Of a DNA stretch of 63,565 bases, positions 46,010 to 55,054 are shown one piece after another; the first letter of the stretch is position 1; every line of letters begins with the position of its first letter. The stretch spans positions 1 through 63,565 of the forward strand of contig JADZEY010000098.1 of the NCBI GenBank assembly GCA_020850315.1, written 5' to 3'. This DNA comes from Armatimonadota bacterium (GTDB lineage: Bacteria; Bacteroidota; Ignavibacteria; OLB7). A program made the translations under genes and the position numbers. The notes under the pieces were generated by a model. It had not been told where the DNA came from and did no database searches. It was given only the letters and a program-made list of their open reading frames with translations.

Positions 46010-46106
46010 GTCGGAAATTCAGAAATCGGTTATCGGGAATCAGGGGACTGCGGAAACCGGTTGTCGGTGTGTTGAACGTGATTATTGAGGGTGAGAAAAA
46101 TGAGGG

Positions 46107-46880
46107 TCACGGTAGTTCAGGATCGTCTTCCGGCGGATAGGAGAATGAGCGGACGACCCGCTCCTCCGGTATGCGCGCCTTCTCATGCTTGTGCAGCCCC
46201 CGAATTTTCAGAAGCTCACGGATCATTTTCAGGGAGTCATAGATTGGATGAAGGGTCGAGCGTTCGTCGTTGTGCCACTCCACCGGCATTTCTTTGATTG
46301 CAAAATCAAGCCGCCGTGCAAGAAAAATAGCTTCGGCATCGAAGCTGAAGCCATCAATCTTTGTGCGGCTGAAAATCTCGATGGCGGCGTAATCGCGGAA
46401 CCCCTTGAACCCACACTGAGTGTCCTTGATTCCGGGGACGGCCAGCGCCTGCACCATCAAGTTGAAAATTTTCCCCATGGTCTCGCGATACCAGGGTTGG
46501 TGAATCTTCACCAAATTACGATCCAACGCTCGGCTGCCGATGACGACCTCGTACATGCTGAGCAACATCATCATCGCCCCTGTCTCCACGATTGGGGTGG
46601 AGAAATCGGCATCGCTGAAGATTCGGAAATTCCCGGTTGCTTCCAACATCCCACGCCGCACTGCCGCGCCTTTCCCCATGTTGTGGGGTTGCTCCAGCAA
46701 TCGCAGCTGCTCCCCTTCGTAGCGGCGCACGATGGCGGCGGTGTCATCGCGCGAGCCGTCGTCCACCACAAGAATTTCCCACGTGTACGGCTGGCACTGG
46801 AAGTACTCAATCGCCTGCTGTAGCGACCTCTCGATGCGGGCTGATTCGTTGTAGGCCGGGATAATGAATGTTAGATCCAT
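46107..46880 (-). CDS. ALG5/DPM1-like polyprenyl-phosphate glycosyltransferase
   Basis: 257 residues of GT2 family from ATG 46880 (MDLTFIIPAYNESARIERSL). Donor binding and catalysis: VVDDGSRDDT, NMGKGAAVRRGML, FSDADFSTPI (DxD-like) and GSRALDRNLVKIHQPWYRE. IKDTQCGFKGFRDYAA is diagnostic of dolichyl-phosphate glucose/mannose synthases. No membrane helix is visible, so it is a soluble or peripheral enzyme making polyprenyl-phosphate-sugar on the inner leaflet. The C-terminal 30 residues (HKHEKARIPEERVVRSF) are an extra charged tail. It lies between two DUF2723 genes on the same strand, the expected donor supplier for GT-C transferases. Glucose versus mannose cannot be decided. Confidence 0.88.
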   Translation of the reverse strand: MDLTFIIPAYNESARIERSLQQAIEYFQCQPYTWEILVVDDGSRDDTAAIVRRYEGEQLRLLEQPHNMGKGAAVRRGMLEATGNFRIFSDADFSTPIVETGAMMMLLSMYEVVIGSRALDRNLVKIHQPWYRETMGKIFNLMVQALAVPGIKDTQCGFKGFRDYAAIEIFSRTKIDGFSFDAEAIFLARRLDFAIKEMPVEWHNDERSTLHPIYDSLKMIRELLKIRGLHKHEKARIPEERVVRSFSYPPEDDPELP

Positions 46881-47287
46881 TGCGGGGGAAAATACTCCAA
46901 TTGCAACCCCACGCAACTGCAGCAATCACTGGCGCCACAGTTGGGTTACGGGGGGCGAAGATAAGAAGGAGCCACGGTATTGCGGCCACCAAAAAACGTA
47001 CTGGCAAATATCAATGCCGCCAAGACAGGAACGGCCATGCTTGAGATCGTACACAAAGAGCCTTCGACGAAGCAGCGCGCAGCAGCGGCGCAAGCTAATC
47101 TCGCGGACTTCTCCGAATGATATTGAACTCACTGCCACACGCCGCAGATTGCTTCCTCACTTCGCTCCTTGCAACAACAAAACAGGCGACGAAGCAGCAG
47201 CCAAGCCCATCTGGCGGAGCCATCTAACGCTCTGGGGGAGTTCCAAAACTTCTGGAACTCCCCCATTGCTTCTGCTTCTTGTTGTGA
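46881..47287. other. Gap downstream of DUF2723 paralogue 1, with hairpin
   Basis: 407 bases without a gene. A perfect 13-bp stem (47233-47245 with 47253-47265, loop 7) lies 23 bases after the stop of the 47288-50407 gene on the minus strand. It has no T tract, so it is a possible but weak terminator. The rest (46881-47220) shows no recognisable repeat, tRNA or frame. Confidence 0.55.
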
Positions 47288-50200
47288 TTACTGCGGCTTC
47301 TTGCTGGTGTCAACCGGGGCAAGAAGCGGTTTGCCGGTTAGCTCGGCCTGGCGTGCGCGCAGTGCGTCGCGGTTGGCAAGCAGTTTGGGGTCGGCTGCGT
47401 CGGCGTAGCTGTCAATCAGCCGCTGAAGCTCGGCCAACGCGCCGGCGGTATCCTTCTTGGAAAGGAATTTTTCCACTTTCCATTCATCAATCTGCGAACG
47501 GATGGTGGCGGCTTCTTGTGGGTATTGCTGCACCATGGCTTCCAGTTGGGCAATGGCTTGGTCATATTCCCCCATGGCCACCTGCAGCAGCATCTTGATT
47601 TGCTGCGGCGGGTAGTACTGCACGGCGGGATCGTTGCCGTAATCTCCGTTCATGTTGTCAATGGCCTCGATTCCCATCTGGGCGTACTTCCGCGCTTTCT
47701 CCATGCTCCCCGCTTGCTTGTACACGTTGGCAATATCCGAAAGCATGAAGTACGGGATATTGAACCGTTGGAAGGAGATCAACTCACCCATCTTGTCCAA
47801 CGTTGCAATCGCAGCGTTGGGGTCGTTGCGTTGGGTTAGCTCGTAGGTGGCAAGCGCCTGGTACAGCGGAATAATGCTGTAGATGACCGGGCGGCGGTGA
47901 TCCTCCAAGAACATGTTATCAGGGTTGTTCATTCCGCGCAGCTTGATGCCGTAGTGCGGCTCCTTGTAGTATTGGTCATCGGGAAGCGGGTTCATCAGAT
48001 ATTGCTTCATCACCTCGTAGTTCATCGAGGAACGCACCCCGCCCTGCTTCACCGGAAGGACGCGGTAGGCCATTGCTTCGGGGCGCAAGTAGTCATCCAG
48101 CCCGGCCCAGCTGTCGGGTGGGTCGCTTGCGGCAAAGTAGATGGGGCGTTCCCACTTGTTGTTCTGGATGATGTCCGCCACGATTTTATCCTGCGGGCGA
48201 ATCATATACTGATCCTTCCCGGCAGCTGCGCCGCGCAGTGTCCAACTCATTGTTGCTGCTGCTGTTTCTGCTTTCCCGGTAAATCGGCTAAGAACTTCGG
48301 CAGGAACGGAGACGGAGATCGGCTTGCCCGGGGAAAATTCTGTCGAAAGCGCGTCACGGCTACGATCGGCCTGAAGCTCGTTGATCCGAAGGATGTCGTC
48401 GCCGTAGCTGATGGGGACTTTTTTGGCCCCCCACGGCTGCTCGTTCTTCATCTGCCAGATGTACCAACGGGTGTTGGCAAGCGAAAGGTTAATCACGCGG
48501 ATGTCGCGGCGGACACCGGCAACATCCTGCAAGTACCAGACCGGGAAGGTGTCGTTATCGCCAGCGGTGAAAAGGATTGCATTCTTCTCGCAGCTTTGCA
48601 GGATGTTGTAGGCATAATCCCACGGTGCCCAATTATGCGAACGGTCATGGAACTTCCACCCCCCGATTGCCATGTTCAGCGGCGCCGCAATGAAGCAGGC
48701 AGCAAGTGCGGCAATCGCAAGGCCGTTTCCGCTTCCATCAACTCCATCCGTTTCGGCAGCCTCCGTTCCCCCCTGTTGCTTGCGGCGCGCAGCAAGCGAT
48801 GCCAGCCCAGTTGCGCCCATGCCAACCCACATGGCAAAGATCATGAAGGAGCCAACGTAGAAGTAATCGCGCTCGCGCGGTTGCGGCTGCTGCTGGTTTT
48901 GTTGCAACGTGGCCACCACGCCCAACAGCAGAAAGAGTGCGGTGAACGTGAATGCCATTTTCCAATCACGCTTGTAGTGGAAGTAGATACCGAACAACCC
49001 AATCAGCAACGGAAGGGCGTAGAACTTGACGGGGAAGACATCACCGCCGTAGCCAGTTGCATCCACAAACTGGCGGCGGATTTGGTCGTTGGTGGCGGGG
49101 GGATCGCTAATCCAGCTTGCATCGGTAACGCGGGTAAACACCCAGTTGGCATCCTGAACGTCGCTGGCGCGGCCAACAAAATTCCAGAGCAGATAGCGAA
49201 GGTACATGTGCCCAATCTGCCATTTGAACATGAAGTTCAACTCAGCACTGCCATGGACACTCCCCGGAGCAAACACAAAGGATCCATCCGGGTTTTGGTC
49301 AACTGGTGGTTCCCAGGCTCCATATTTATCCTGGTAGCGGCGGAACTCTGGATCCGGTTTGTAGCGGCGCGGCCATGTGTTGGCGTTGCCGTACTGCTCG
49401 CGCCCCAAGTAGCTAACAAGCTCGGCCACGGTGTCCGGCTCGTTCTCGTTCATGGGGGGGTGGGCGTTGGCGCGAAGCAAAATCTGGGTGTAGGTGGTGA
49501 ACCCCAGAATAATCATCACCAGCGAGGTTGTAGCCAGGAAAATTTTTGGCTTGTGCGCTTTCAGCGACCAGACAATCAGTCCGGCAATCGCGATCAATAC
49601 AAGGATACCCAACGCCTGGGACATACCGGCTGGGATGGTGATGCTGAAGAACACCAGCCCCACGTTCACATCCATCCCGGCAATCATTTTCGGCAGGTAT
49701 TCGATGATCCCCTTGTATGCCAAGTAATTGAATGCCACCCCGGTAATCACCACCATCGCGGCAAACGAAAACCAGTGAAATTTGTAGTTGCGGAAGTAGA
49801 TCACCATCGCCACTGCCGGAATCACCAGCAACGCCAGCAAGTGAATGCCGATAGCAAGACCGCAGATGTAGGCGATCAGCAGCAGATAGCGTTCGTGCCC
49901 GGGTTTGTCGTGCTTGCTATCCCAGACCATCATCAGCCACATCAGCAAGGCAATCAGCGTCGTCCCGCCGGCATAGACCTCCGACTCCACGCTGTTGAAC
50001 CATTGGGTATCGCTAAAAGTGAAAGCCAGCGTCCCAATCAGCCCGCCACCAAATGTTCCCAGATAACTGGCAATGCTCCCCCCTTCGCGATACGGCTTCC
50101 AGCGTTCGATTGCGCGAACAACAATCAGATAGACCAACCCCGCAGTGATTGCCGAGCAAAAAGCACTGAACAGGTTAAGACTCCATCCGGGATCGCTGCT

Positions 50201-50407
50201 GGGAACCAGCATCTGGAAAACGCGGCCAACAATCAGCCACAGCGGCGCGCCCGGCGGGTGCGGCACTTGCTGCCAGGTTGCCGCCGCAGAAAATTCGCCA
50301 CAGTCCCAGAACGGAACCGATGGTTGCAACGTCATCGCATAGGTGAGGAACGTCACAAGAAATGCCACACCAGCAAGGGCGCGGTTGATAGTTCGATAAG
50401 AGTTCAT
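47288..50407 (-). CDS. DUF2723 membrane glycosyltransferase-like protein with TPR tail (paralogue 1)
   Basis: 1039 residues from ATG 50407 (MNSYRTINRALAGVAFLVTF); the frame opens at 50563, but the upstream part is not paralogous. It shares with the 43160-46009 product the blocks LTYAMTLQPSVPFWDCGEF, VPHPPGAPLWLIVGRVFQ, DTQWFNSVESEVYAGGTTLI, MVWDSKHDKPGHERY, LLRANAHP.MNENEPDT and NQQQPQPRERDYFYVGSFM. It is longer in the periplasmic domain and carries an extra C-terminal TPR/coiled section (about 860-1030: YAQMGIEAIDNMNGDYG, QLEAMVQQYPQEAATI). Duplication with later divergence is evident. Function is inferred as lipid-linked sugar transfer to an exported substrate. Confidence 0.88.
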   Translation of the reverse strand: MNSYRTINRALAGVAFLVTFLTYAMTLQPSVPFWDCGEFSAAATWQQVPHPPGAPLWLIVGRVFQMLVPSSDPGWSLNLFSAFCSAITAGLVYLIVVRAIERWKPYREGGSIASYLGTFGGGLIGTLAFTFSDTQWFNSVESEVYAGGTTLIALLMWLMMVWDSKHDKPGHERYLLLIAYICGLAIGIHLLALLVIPAVAMVIYFRNYKFHWFSFAAMVVITGVAFNYLAYKGIIEYLPKMIAGMDVNVGLVFFSITIPAGMSQALGILVLIAIAGLIVWSLKAHKPKIFLATTSLVMIILGFTTYTQILLRANAHPPMNENEPDTVAELVSYLGREQYGNANTWPRRYKPDPEFRRYQDKYGAWEPPVDQNPDGSFVFAPGSVHGSAELNFMFKWQIGHMYLRYLLWNFVGRASDVQDANWVFTRVTDASWISDPPATNDQIRRQFVDATGYGGDVFPVKFYALPLLIGLFGIYFHYKRDWKMAFTFTALFLLLGVVATLQQNQQQPQPRERDYFYVGSFMIFAMWVGMGATGLASLAARRKQQGGTEAAETDGVDGSGNGLAIAALAACFIAAPLNMAIGGWKFHDRSHNWAPWDYAYNILQSCEKNAILFTAGDNDTFPVWYLQDVAGVRRDIRVINLSLANTRWYIWQMKNEQPWGAKKVPISYGDDILRINELQADRSRDALSTEFSPGKPISVSVPAEVLSRFTGKAETAAATMSWTLRGAAAGKDQYMIRPQDKIVADIIQNNKWERPIYFAASDPPDSWAGLDDYLRPEAMAYRVLPVKQGGVRSSMNYEVMKQYLMNPLPDDQYYKEPHYGIKLRGMNNPDNMFLEDHRRPVIYSIIPLYQALATYELTQRNDPNAAIATLDKMGELISFQRFNIPYFMLSDIANVYKQAGSMEKARKYAQMGIEAIDNMNGDYGNDPAVQYYPPQQIKMLLQVAMGEYDQAIAQLEAMVQQYPQEAATIRSQIDEWKVEKFLSKKDTAGALAELQRLIDSYADAADPKLLANRDALRARQAELTGKPLLAPVDTSKKPQ

Positions 50408-50519
50408 GTCAGGAAATCGGGAATCGGGGATCGGTTGTGTCGGGAATCGAATGTTGGAAATCGGTTTGTAGTTGGCCGCTGAACATAGACCACGCAGGAT
50501 TGAGAATCGCTTTCGCTGC

Positions 50520-51677
50520 TCACTTCTTCCCCACCAATACCTCCACCGCAAAGCGATCAGCAAAGGGATAGCCTTTTGGGGTCATGCTCAGCAAATGTTC
50601 GGAAAGGGTTGCGTAGCCTTGCTCGGCCAGCATGGCAACGGTGTTGGGGGCATACTCGGTAAGGTCGCAGCCGGCAACCTGCCGGAACTCGGCGCGGTTC
50701 ACGCCACGGCTCCGAAGCCCCAACATCACCATCTCCTCCAAAACAAGCTGCGAAGATAGCAATTCACGCGACGCAACTGGTAAGGTTCCTGCTTCGGCTT
50801 GTTGCAGGTATGCCGTCAGGCTGGAGACGTTGGCCCAACGCTCCTGGCGGTCGGCCCCGCGCAAAAAGCTGTGTGCCGACGGCCCAAAGGAGATGTAGGT
50901 CTGCCGCTCCCAGTATCCCAAGTTGTGGCGGCACTCGCGCCCGGGCTTCGCGTAGTTGCTGACCTCATACTGGCGGAATCCATGCTCGGCCAGCGTCTCC
51001 ATTGTCTCGGCGTACATCTCGGCATCCAGGTCATCGGGCGCGGGGGAAACGTTCCCGCTAAGACGCATGGCGTTCAGCGGTGTTCCTTCCTCGAAAATCA
51101 GCGCGTAGGCACTGATATGCTCGGTCCCCAGCGCAACCCCTTCCCGCAGATTGCTGCGCCAACGTTCGGTGGTTTGGCCCGGAAGCGCGAAGATCAGATC
51201 CAGCGAGACGTTATCGAACACACGCATTGCGGCGGTGATACCACGGCGCGCTTCGTTGGCGGTGTGGATGCGGCTAAGGAACTGAAGATCATCATCGTGG
51301 AAGGATTGCACACCGAAGCTCAGCCGATTCACCCCCAACGCCCGATAGCCAGAAAGCCACACTTCCGTCAGCGCGCCGGGGTTGCATTCCATGGTGATCT
51401 CGGCATCGGGCTCAATCACAAAACGGCGGCGTAAGGCTTCCATGATGCTCCCCAACTGCTCCGGCGAAAGAAGCGATGGAGTTCCCCCGCCAAAAAAAAT
51501 GGTGGAGTAGGTGGTTGGGGCTTCAGGATCGGAAGCAAGCTGATCGGCACGCAGATCAATCTCGCGCAACAGTGCTTGCAAAAACCGCTGGCGGGAGTCA
51601 AGATTTTCCACTGAATAGAAATTGCAGTAGATGCACTTCCGTTCGCAAAATGGGATGTGAAGATAAAGGCTGGGCAT
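50520..51677 (-). CDS. hemW: Radical SAM haem chaperone HemW
   Basis: 385 residues from ATG 51677 (MPSLYLHIPFCERKCIYCNF). The frame extends to 51830, but that extension translates the heptanucleotide repeat as LHFSLFTLHFSLF and is not real. The radical SAM cluster motif C-x3-C-x2-C is at 11-18. FFGGGTPSLL, ECNPG, RLSFGVQSFHDDDLQFLSRIH, DLIFALPGQT and YEVSNYAKPGRECRHNLGYW follow in the order known for HemW/CPDH-like proteins. The C-terminal winged-helix part (LTPKGYPFADRFAVEVL) is the HemW tail. HemW inserts haem into target proteins and is often misannotated as coproporphyrinogen oxidase (family knowledge). It is the third gene of a minus-strand run with 113 bases to the DUF2723 gene. Confidence 0.93.
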   Translation of the reverse strand: MPSLYLHIPFCERKCIYCNFYSVENLDSRQRFLQALLREIDLRADQLASDPEAPTTYSTIFFGGGTPSLLSPEQLGSIMEALRRRFVIEPDAEITMECNPGALTEVWLSGYRALGVNRLSFGVQSFHDDDLQFLSRIHTANEARRGITAAMRVFDNVSLDLIFALPGQTTERWRSNLREGVALGTEHISAYALIFEEGTPLNAMRLSGNVSPAPDDLDAEMYAETMETLAEHGFRQYEVSNYAKPGRECRHNLGYWERQTYISFGPSAHSFLRGADRQERWANVSSLTAYLQQAEAGTLPVASRELLSSQLVLEEMVMLGLRSRGVNRAEFRQVAGCDLTEYAPNTVAMLAEQGYATLSEHLLSMTPKGYPFADRFAVEVLVGKK

Positions 51678-51692
51678 GGTCGGAAATAAGGT

Positions 51693-51836
51693 GAGTGGAA
51701 TGTCGAATGAAAAGTGAAGAGTGAAGAGTGAAAAGTGAAGAGTGAAAAGTGAAAAGTGAAGAACAACCTCTTCCACTAATGACCAATGACTAATGACTCC
51801 TCTTTGCCACTGACAACTAACAACTGACAACTTCCC
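51693..51836 (-). repeat. Composite heptanucleotide tandem repeat, locus 2 (inverted)
   Basis: On the minus strand the order of blocks is the same as at 42.2 kb: a gtcagttgttagttgtcagtgg block, aagaggagTCATTAGTCATT with degenerate copies, then eight heptamers of the (ctt/ttt)tcac type (51708-51763). The junction GTCAGTGGCA(A)AGAGGAGT matches locus 1, so the two loci are homologous rather than independent microsatellites. It separates the DUF983 and hemW genes. Confidence 0.85.
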
Positions 51837-51840
51837 TCAT

Positions 51841-52299
51841 TTACTCCACCATCACCTCCCTCTGCCTCAGTTCTTCTTTTGGCATGGTTGGGCTGGTGGG
51901 TGGGGCGGGATCGGGTGGCGGTGGGGGTGGGTCGTCATCGGAATCTTGGGGGCTAAGGTGGCTACCAATATCCAACCACAGCACCCGCGACAGCCGCACC
52001 GTTAGCGGAATGATTGGCACCACCCCAATCATTGCCAACAACCCATGGAGTGCGGGATGGAGATCGGGAAGCACAACCATCAGAACGAACATCAGGAACA
52101 CCCCAACGGGGAGCGCGATGATATAGCCGATGTGCATTGCCCCGGTGAAAAACCCCGGCTCGCGGTCGAACCGTGTGCCGCAGTAGGGGCATTTGTTGTT
52201 CATCTCCATCCCATGCCGGAACACAATCCCCTTCCGGCACTTTGGGCAGCGTTGGTGCGCAATCGTTTTGATGTATCCTGGTTTGTTTGGCTGATTCAT
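51841..52299 (-). CDS. DUF983 family zinc-ribbon membrane protein
   Basis: 152 residues from ATG 52299 (MNQPNKPGYIKTIAHQRCPK). Two CxxC pairs (C18/C21 and C37/C40) form the short zinc ribbon of DUF983. GFFTGAMHIGYIIALPVGVF and ALHGLLAMIGVVPIIPLTVR are two membrane helices joined by the typical 'VLPDLHP' link. A proline/acidic tail (DSDDDPPPPPPDPAPPTSP) follows. Function is unknown for the family. The frame remains open to 52590; see the gap entry for the possibility of an upstream exported-type segment. Stop is near the heptanucleotide repeat. Confidence 0.85.
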   Translation of the reverse strand: MNQPNKPGYIKTIAHQRCPKCRKGIVFRHGMEMNNKCPYCGTRFDREPGFFTGAMHIGYIIALPVGVFLMFVLMVVLPDLHPALHGLLAMIGVVPIIPLTVRLSRVLWLDIGSHLSPQDSDDDPPPPPPDPAPPTSPTMPKEELRQREVMVE

Positions 52300-52624
52300 C
52301 ACAGTACCTGCTTCTGGTTCACCGTTCGTTCCGCTATTGTTGCCGATAGTTCCTTGCTGCCATGAAGTGGTTCCATTCTGATTGCGGTTGGGCCACACCA
52401 TCATGCAGTTTCCGTTGCAGGCAAGCACATACCCCTGCTTCTGTTGGCAGGAAAATACAACCACTTCGCCCCGATGCGAACAGATTTTTTTCATCAATGC
52501 CAACCCGTAGCGAAACTTCGCTCCGAACAGCACCGTTGGCGCGGCCACCGCATGGTGGCCAGCTCCATCGCTTTCCCCTTCCCCGCACACTATCAGCCTT
52601 ATTCAGTCAGTATGGAACAGCCCT
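52300..52624. promoter_or_regulatory. Divergent gap between DUF983 and serine hydrolase genes
   Basis: 325 bases. The minus strand is open in frame with the DUF983 gene up to 52590, with an internal ATG at 52494 (MKKICSHRGEVVVFSCQQKQ) and four cysteines. This could be an N-terminal extension or a small separate reading frame, but no family match is apparent. Both divergent promoters must lie here or just outside; none is clear. Confidence 0.45.
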
Positions 52625-54403
52625 ATGCAACGCCTAATCGTAACCGCAATTCTTGCCGCCTACGCCATGTCCACCACACCACCGGCCACCTTCTCGGCCC
52701 CACCTTCGATGTATCATATCCCCAGTGGAAACGCTCGCCATTCCAGCAACGGAGTGGTAAACGGGGCCGCCGGGAAGCAATTGGATGATTACCTAACCCG
52801 GCTTGAAGCCTACGGCATGGCAGCCTCCATCCTTGTGGCAAAGAATGGGAAGGTGATACTCCACAAAGGCTACGGGATTGCCAACCGCCAGACTGGCCAA
52901 AAAATCACCGCCGAGACCCCGTTTATCCTTGCTTCGCTGAGCAAGCAGTTCACCGCCGCTGCGGTGCTGAAATTGGCGATGCAACGGCGGCTAACGCTTC
53001 AGGATACCGTCGGCAGATTCTATCCCCTTGCTCCACCCGAAATCCGTGCGGTGACGCTGCACCAACTTCTTTGCCATACCTCCGGCCTTCCCTACTTGGG
53101 GGATAATCCCTTTGCCCCAATGTACCGCGATAGCGTGATGTGGGAAGTGCTGCGGATGCCGTTAGAGTTCCCCCCGGGAAGCCGCGCCCAATACTCAAGT
53201 CCGGGATATACCCTACTGGCTGGAATCATCGAACGTGCATCGGGAAAAACCTTTGAGGCGTACCTGCGGAACAATCTGTTCGAGCCAGCCGGAATGACCA
53301 ACACCCGATTTCAGGGTGAACCCGGCGACTGGCCTGACCAAGATGTTCTCCACTCCTATTCCGACAACAACGACGAAGGGGCAATTGGCCAGATGATCGG
53401 TGCCGACAAAGGGGTTGGCGCGGGGACGGTGATTGCAACCACAGGCGATTTGCGGCTGTGGGAAGAAGCCTTGTGGGGAGGAAAAATTTTGAGCAAAGAA
53501 TACCTTGCCGAACTGCTTGCTCCCCGTGCCGAAGGGGGACGTGGTTTCAGCTACGCCTACGGGTGGAATGTGATCAAGACGATTCGCGGAACCACCGTTA
53601 TCAGCCATGCGGGCGACTTTGGCGGCTACAACACCGAACTTCGCCATTATGTTGATGAAGATTACTCCATCATCTTCACCAGCAACACCCGCGTCAACGG
53701 CGTGGGGTTCCGGCAGGCAGTGGTCAACGGGATCAGTTTGCTTCTCACCGGCGGGAAGTATGCCGACCCACCACACACTCTATCAGGGGAAACCTCCATC
53801 CCAAAACAACTTCTTGGAACGTGGCGATTGAGCAGCGGAGGCCAGCTAATCATTCAAGAGGAGCATGGGAAATTGCTGATTGGCGGGGAAGGAAGCGATG
53901 CCATTGAACTGCTTGCAGCGACACCAAAAAAAGAACACGCGAACGGGGAGAAATTATCGGCACTGGCCGCTGAAATTCTTGCCGAGTTGGCGGAGGGGGA
54001 GTTCGATCAGCTTCAGAAGAACTTGCATCCCAGCCTTCCGTTTGCGCACGTTGAGCATGGAACCCAGCAACTTTATGCGATGCTGCGCGACAGCTTGGGG
54101 GAGTACGAAGGGGCAGAAATCATCGGCACTGGCATCACCGGGCCGCAAAGCGCGCAAACGTACTGGCGGCTGAAATTTCAGCGTGGCCAAACCATTGGGA
54201 TGTATGGCTGGGCTGGCGGAAAAATCATGGCACTGGATGCCGATTTGCCGATGGCAATGCAGAAAATTTTCCTCCCGGAATCGCCCACCACCGTTGCTGC
54301 ATTTGATCTGTTCACCGGGCAAACCGTTCGCGTAAGCCTTGCCAGCGCGGCGGAACAGCTGACCATCACTTCAGGTGCTGGCACAGTCACGGCGGAGCGA
54401 TAA
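52625..54403 (+). CDS. Beta-lactamase-family serine hydrolase
   Basis: 592 residues. MQRLIVTAILAAYAMST is a weak signal peptide. The penicillin-binding/class C beta-lactamase fold is shown by S104-x-x-K107 (ASLSKQF), LLCHTSGLPYLG, Y190-S-S192 (QYSSPGY, where YxN is usual) and H328-A-G (HAGDFGGYNTEL). The Asn-to-Ser change in the second motif is seen in some esterase-like members. The C-terminal 200 residues form a lipocalin-like or DUF3471-like domain (LLGTWRLSSGGQLIIQEEHG, YWRLKFQRGQ). Probable esterase, peptidase or transpeptidase of the periplasm; a real beta-lactamase role is unlikely. It is convergent with mscL and shares a terminator. Confidence 0.88.
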   Translation: MQRLIVTAILAAYAMSTTPPATFSAPPSMYHIPSGNARHSSNGVVNGAAGKQLDDYLTRLEAYGMAASILVAKNGKVILHKGYGIANRQTGQKITAETPFILASLSKQFTAAAVLKLAMQRRLTLQDTVGRFYPLAPPEIRAVTLHQLLCHTSGLPYLGDNPFAPMYRDSVMWEVLRMPLEFPPGSRAQYSSPGYTLLAGIIERASGKTFEAYLRNNLFEPAGMTNTRFQGEPGDWPDQDVLHSYSDNNDEGAIGQMIGADKGVGAGTVIATTGDLRLWEEALWGGKILSKEYLAELLAPRAEGGRGFSYAYGWNVIKTIRGTTVISHAGDFGGYNTELRHYVDEDYSIIFTSNTRVNGVGFRQAVVNGISLLLTGGKYADPPHTLSGETSIPKQLLGTWRLSSGGQLIIQEEHGKLLIGGEGSDAIELLAATPKKEHANGEKLSALAAEILAELAEGEFDQLQKNLHPSLPFAHVEHGTQQLYAMLRDSLGEYEGAEIIGTGITGPQSAQTYWRLKFQRGQTIGMYGWAGGKIMALDADLPMAMQKIFLPESPTTVAAFDLFTGQTVRVSLASAAEQLTITSGAGTVTAER

Positions 54404-54430
54404 AAACCATAGGAGATGCTCCCTCCAAAA

Positions 54431-54469
54431 ACAACGGCATTCCGCAGGTAGCGGAATGCCGTTGTTTGT
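54431..54469. terminator. Bidirectional terminator between serine hydrolase and mscL
   Basis: A perfect 17-bp stem (54431-54447 with 54453-54469), 5-base loop, with A-rich left and T-rich right ends. Lies between convergent genes and can serve both strands. Confidence 0.9.
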
Positions 54470-54492
54470 TCAACGTTGGTTTGGGTTGCTGG

Positions 54493-54921
54493 CTATTTCT
54501 GCGCTTTCAGCAGGTCGCGGATTTCTGTCAACAGAACCTCCTGTGCTGGTGGTCCAGCCGGTGCTGGTTCTGGTGCTGGTTTGCGCGTTTTGTTTATCCA
54601 TTTCACCATCAGGAAAATGGCAAATGTGGTCAGCAGGAACTTGATTGTCACCGAGATAAACACGCCGTAGTTCAGCGTCACCGCGCCGGCGGCTTGGGCA
54701 TCGGCAAGGGTGGCGTACGGCCCGGCAGCTTTGGCCCCTTCGCGAAGCAGGATGAAGAGGTTCGTGAAATCCACTTTGCCAAGGATAAGCCCTAACAGTG
54801 GATTCAACAGGTCGTTGACTGCCGAGTTGACAATTGCCCCAAACGCCGCACCGATGATCACGCCAACGGCAAGATCAACCACGCTTCCCCGCATGGCAAA
54901 TTCTTTGAATTCCTTAAGCAT
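54493..54921 (-). CDS. mscL: Large-conductance mechanosensitive channel
   Basis: 142 residues, normal length. [46 protein letters not shown] is the conserved N-terminal amphipathic helix and TM1 with the pore-lining glycines. TM2 ([23 protein letters not shown]) and the C-terminal bundle helix ([15 protein letters not shown]) are present, with a Pro/Ala-rich linker. MscL opens under membrane tension to release solutes on osmotic downshock. 133 bases separate it from the upstream surface repeat gene on the same strand; probably its own unit. Confidence 0.96.
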   Translation of the reverse strand: MLKEFKEFAMRGSVVDLAVGVIIGAAFGAIVNSAVNDLLNPLLGLILGKVDFTNLFILLREGAKAAGPYATLADAQAAGAVTLNYGVFISVTIKFLLTTFAIFLMVKWINKTRKPAPEPAPAGPPAQEVLLTEIRDLLKAQK

Positions 54922-55054
54922 TCAGCCTCCGTGCTGATAGTGTAGAAGAAGGATTCCGGCAGCTTCGGGCGTTCATCTGCGCCATGTGGCATACACTACT
55001 TCGGCCTGCTTCGGCAAACGTACAGCCAAAGACCTTCAACGGCAACCATAATTT

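Noticed and set aside
44105-46075. 656-codon open frame on the + strand
   Set aside because: Antisense to the second DUF2723 gene, same type of shadow as the previous one.
46881-47232. Possible tRNA or small gene in the gap
   Set aside because: No cloverleaf with a TTCGA-type T loop and no convincing frame.
47897-50482. 861-codon open frame on the + strand
   Set aside because: Antisense to the DUF2723 paralogue; composition is Gln/His/Arg/Val-rich, no domain, and it reflects codon bias of the real gene.
51678-51830. N-terminal extension of HemW with LHFSLFT repeats
   Set aside because: Translation of the heptanucleotide repeat; HemW family proteins start at MPSLYLHIPFC.
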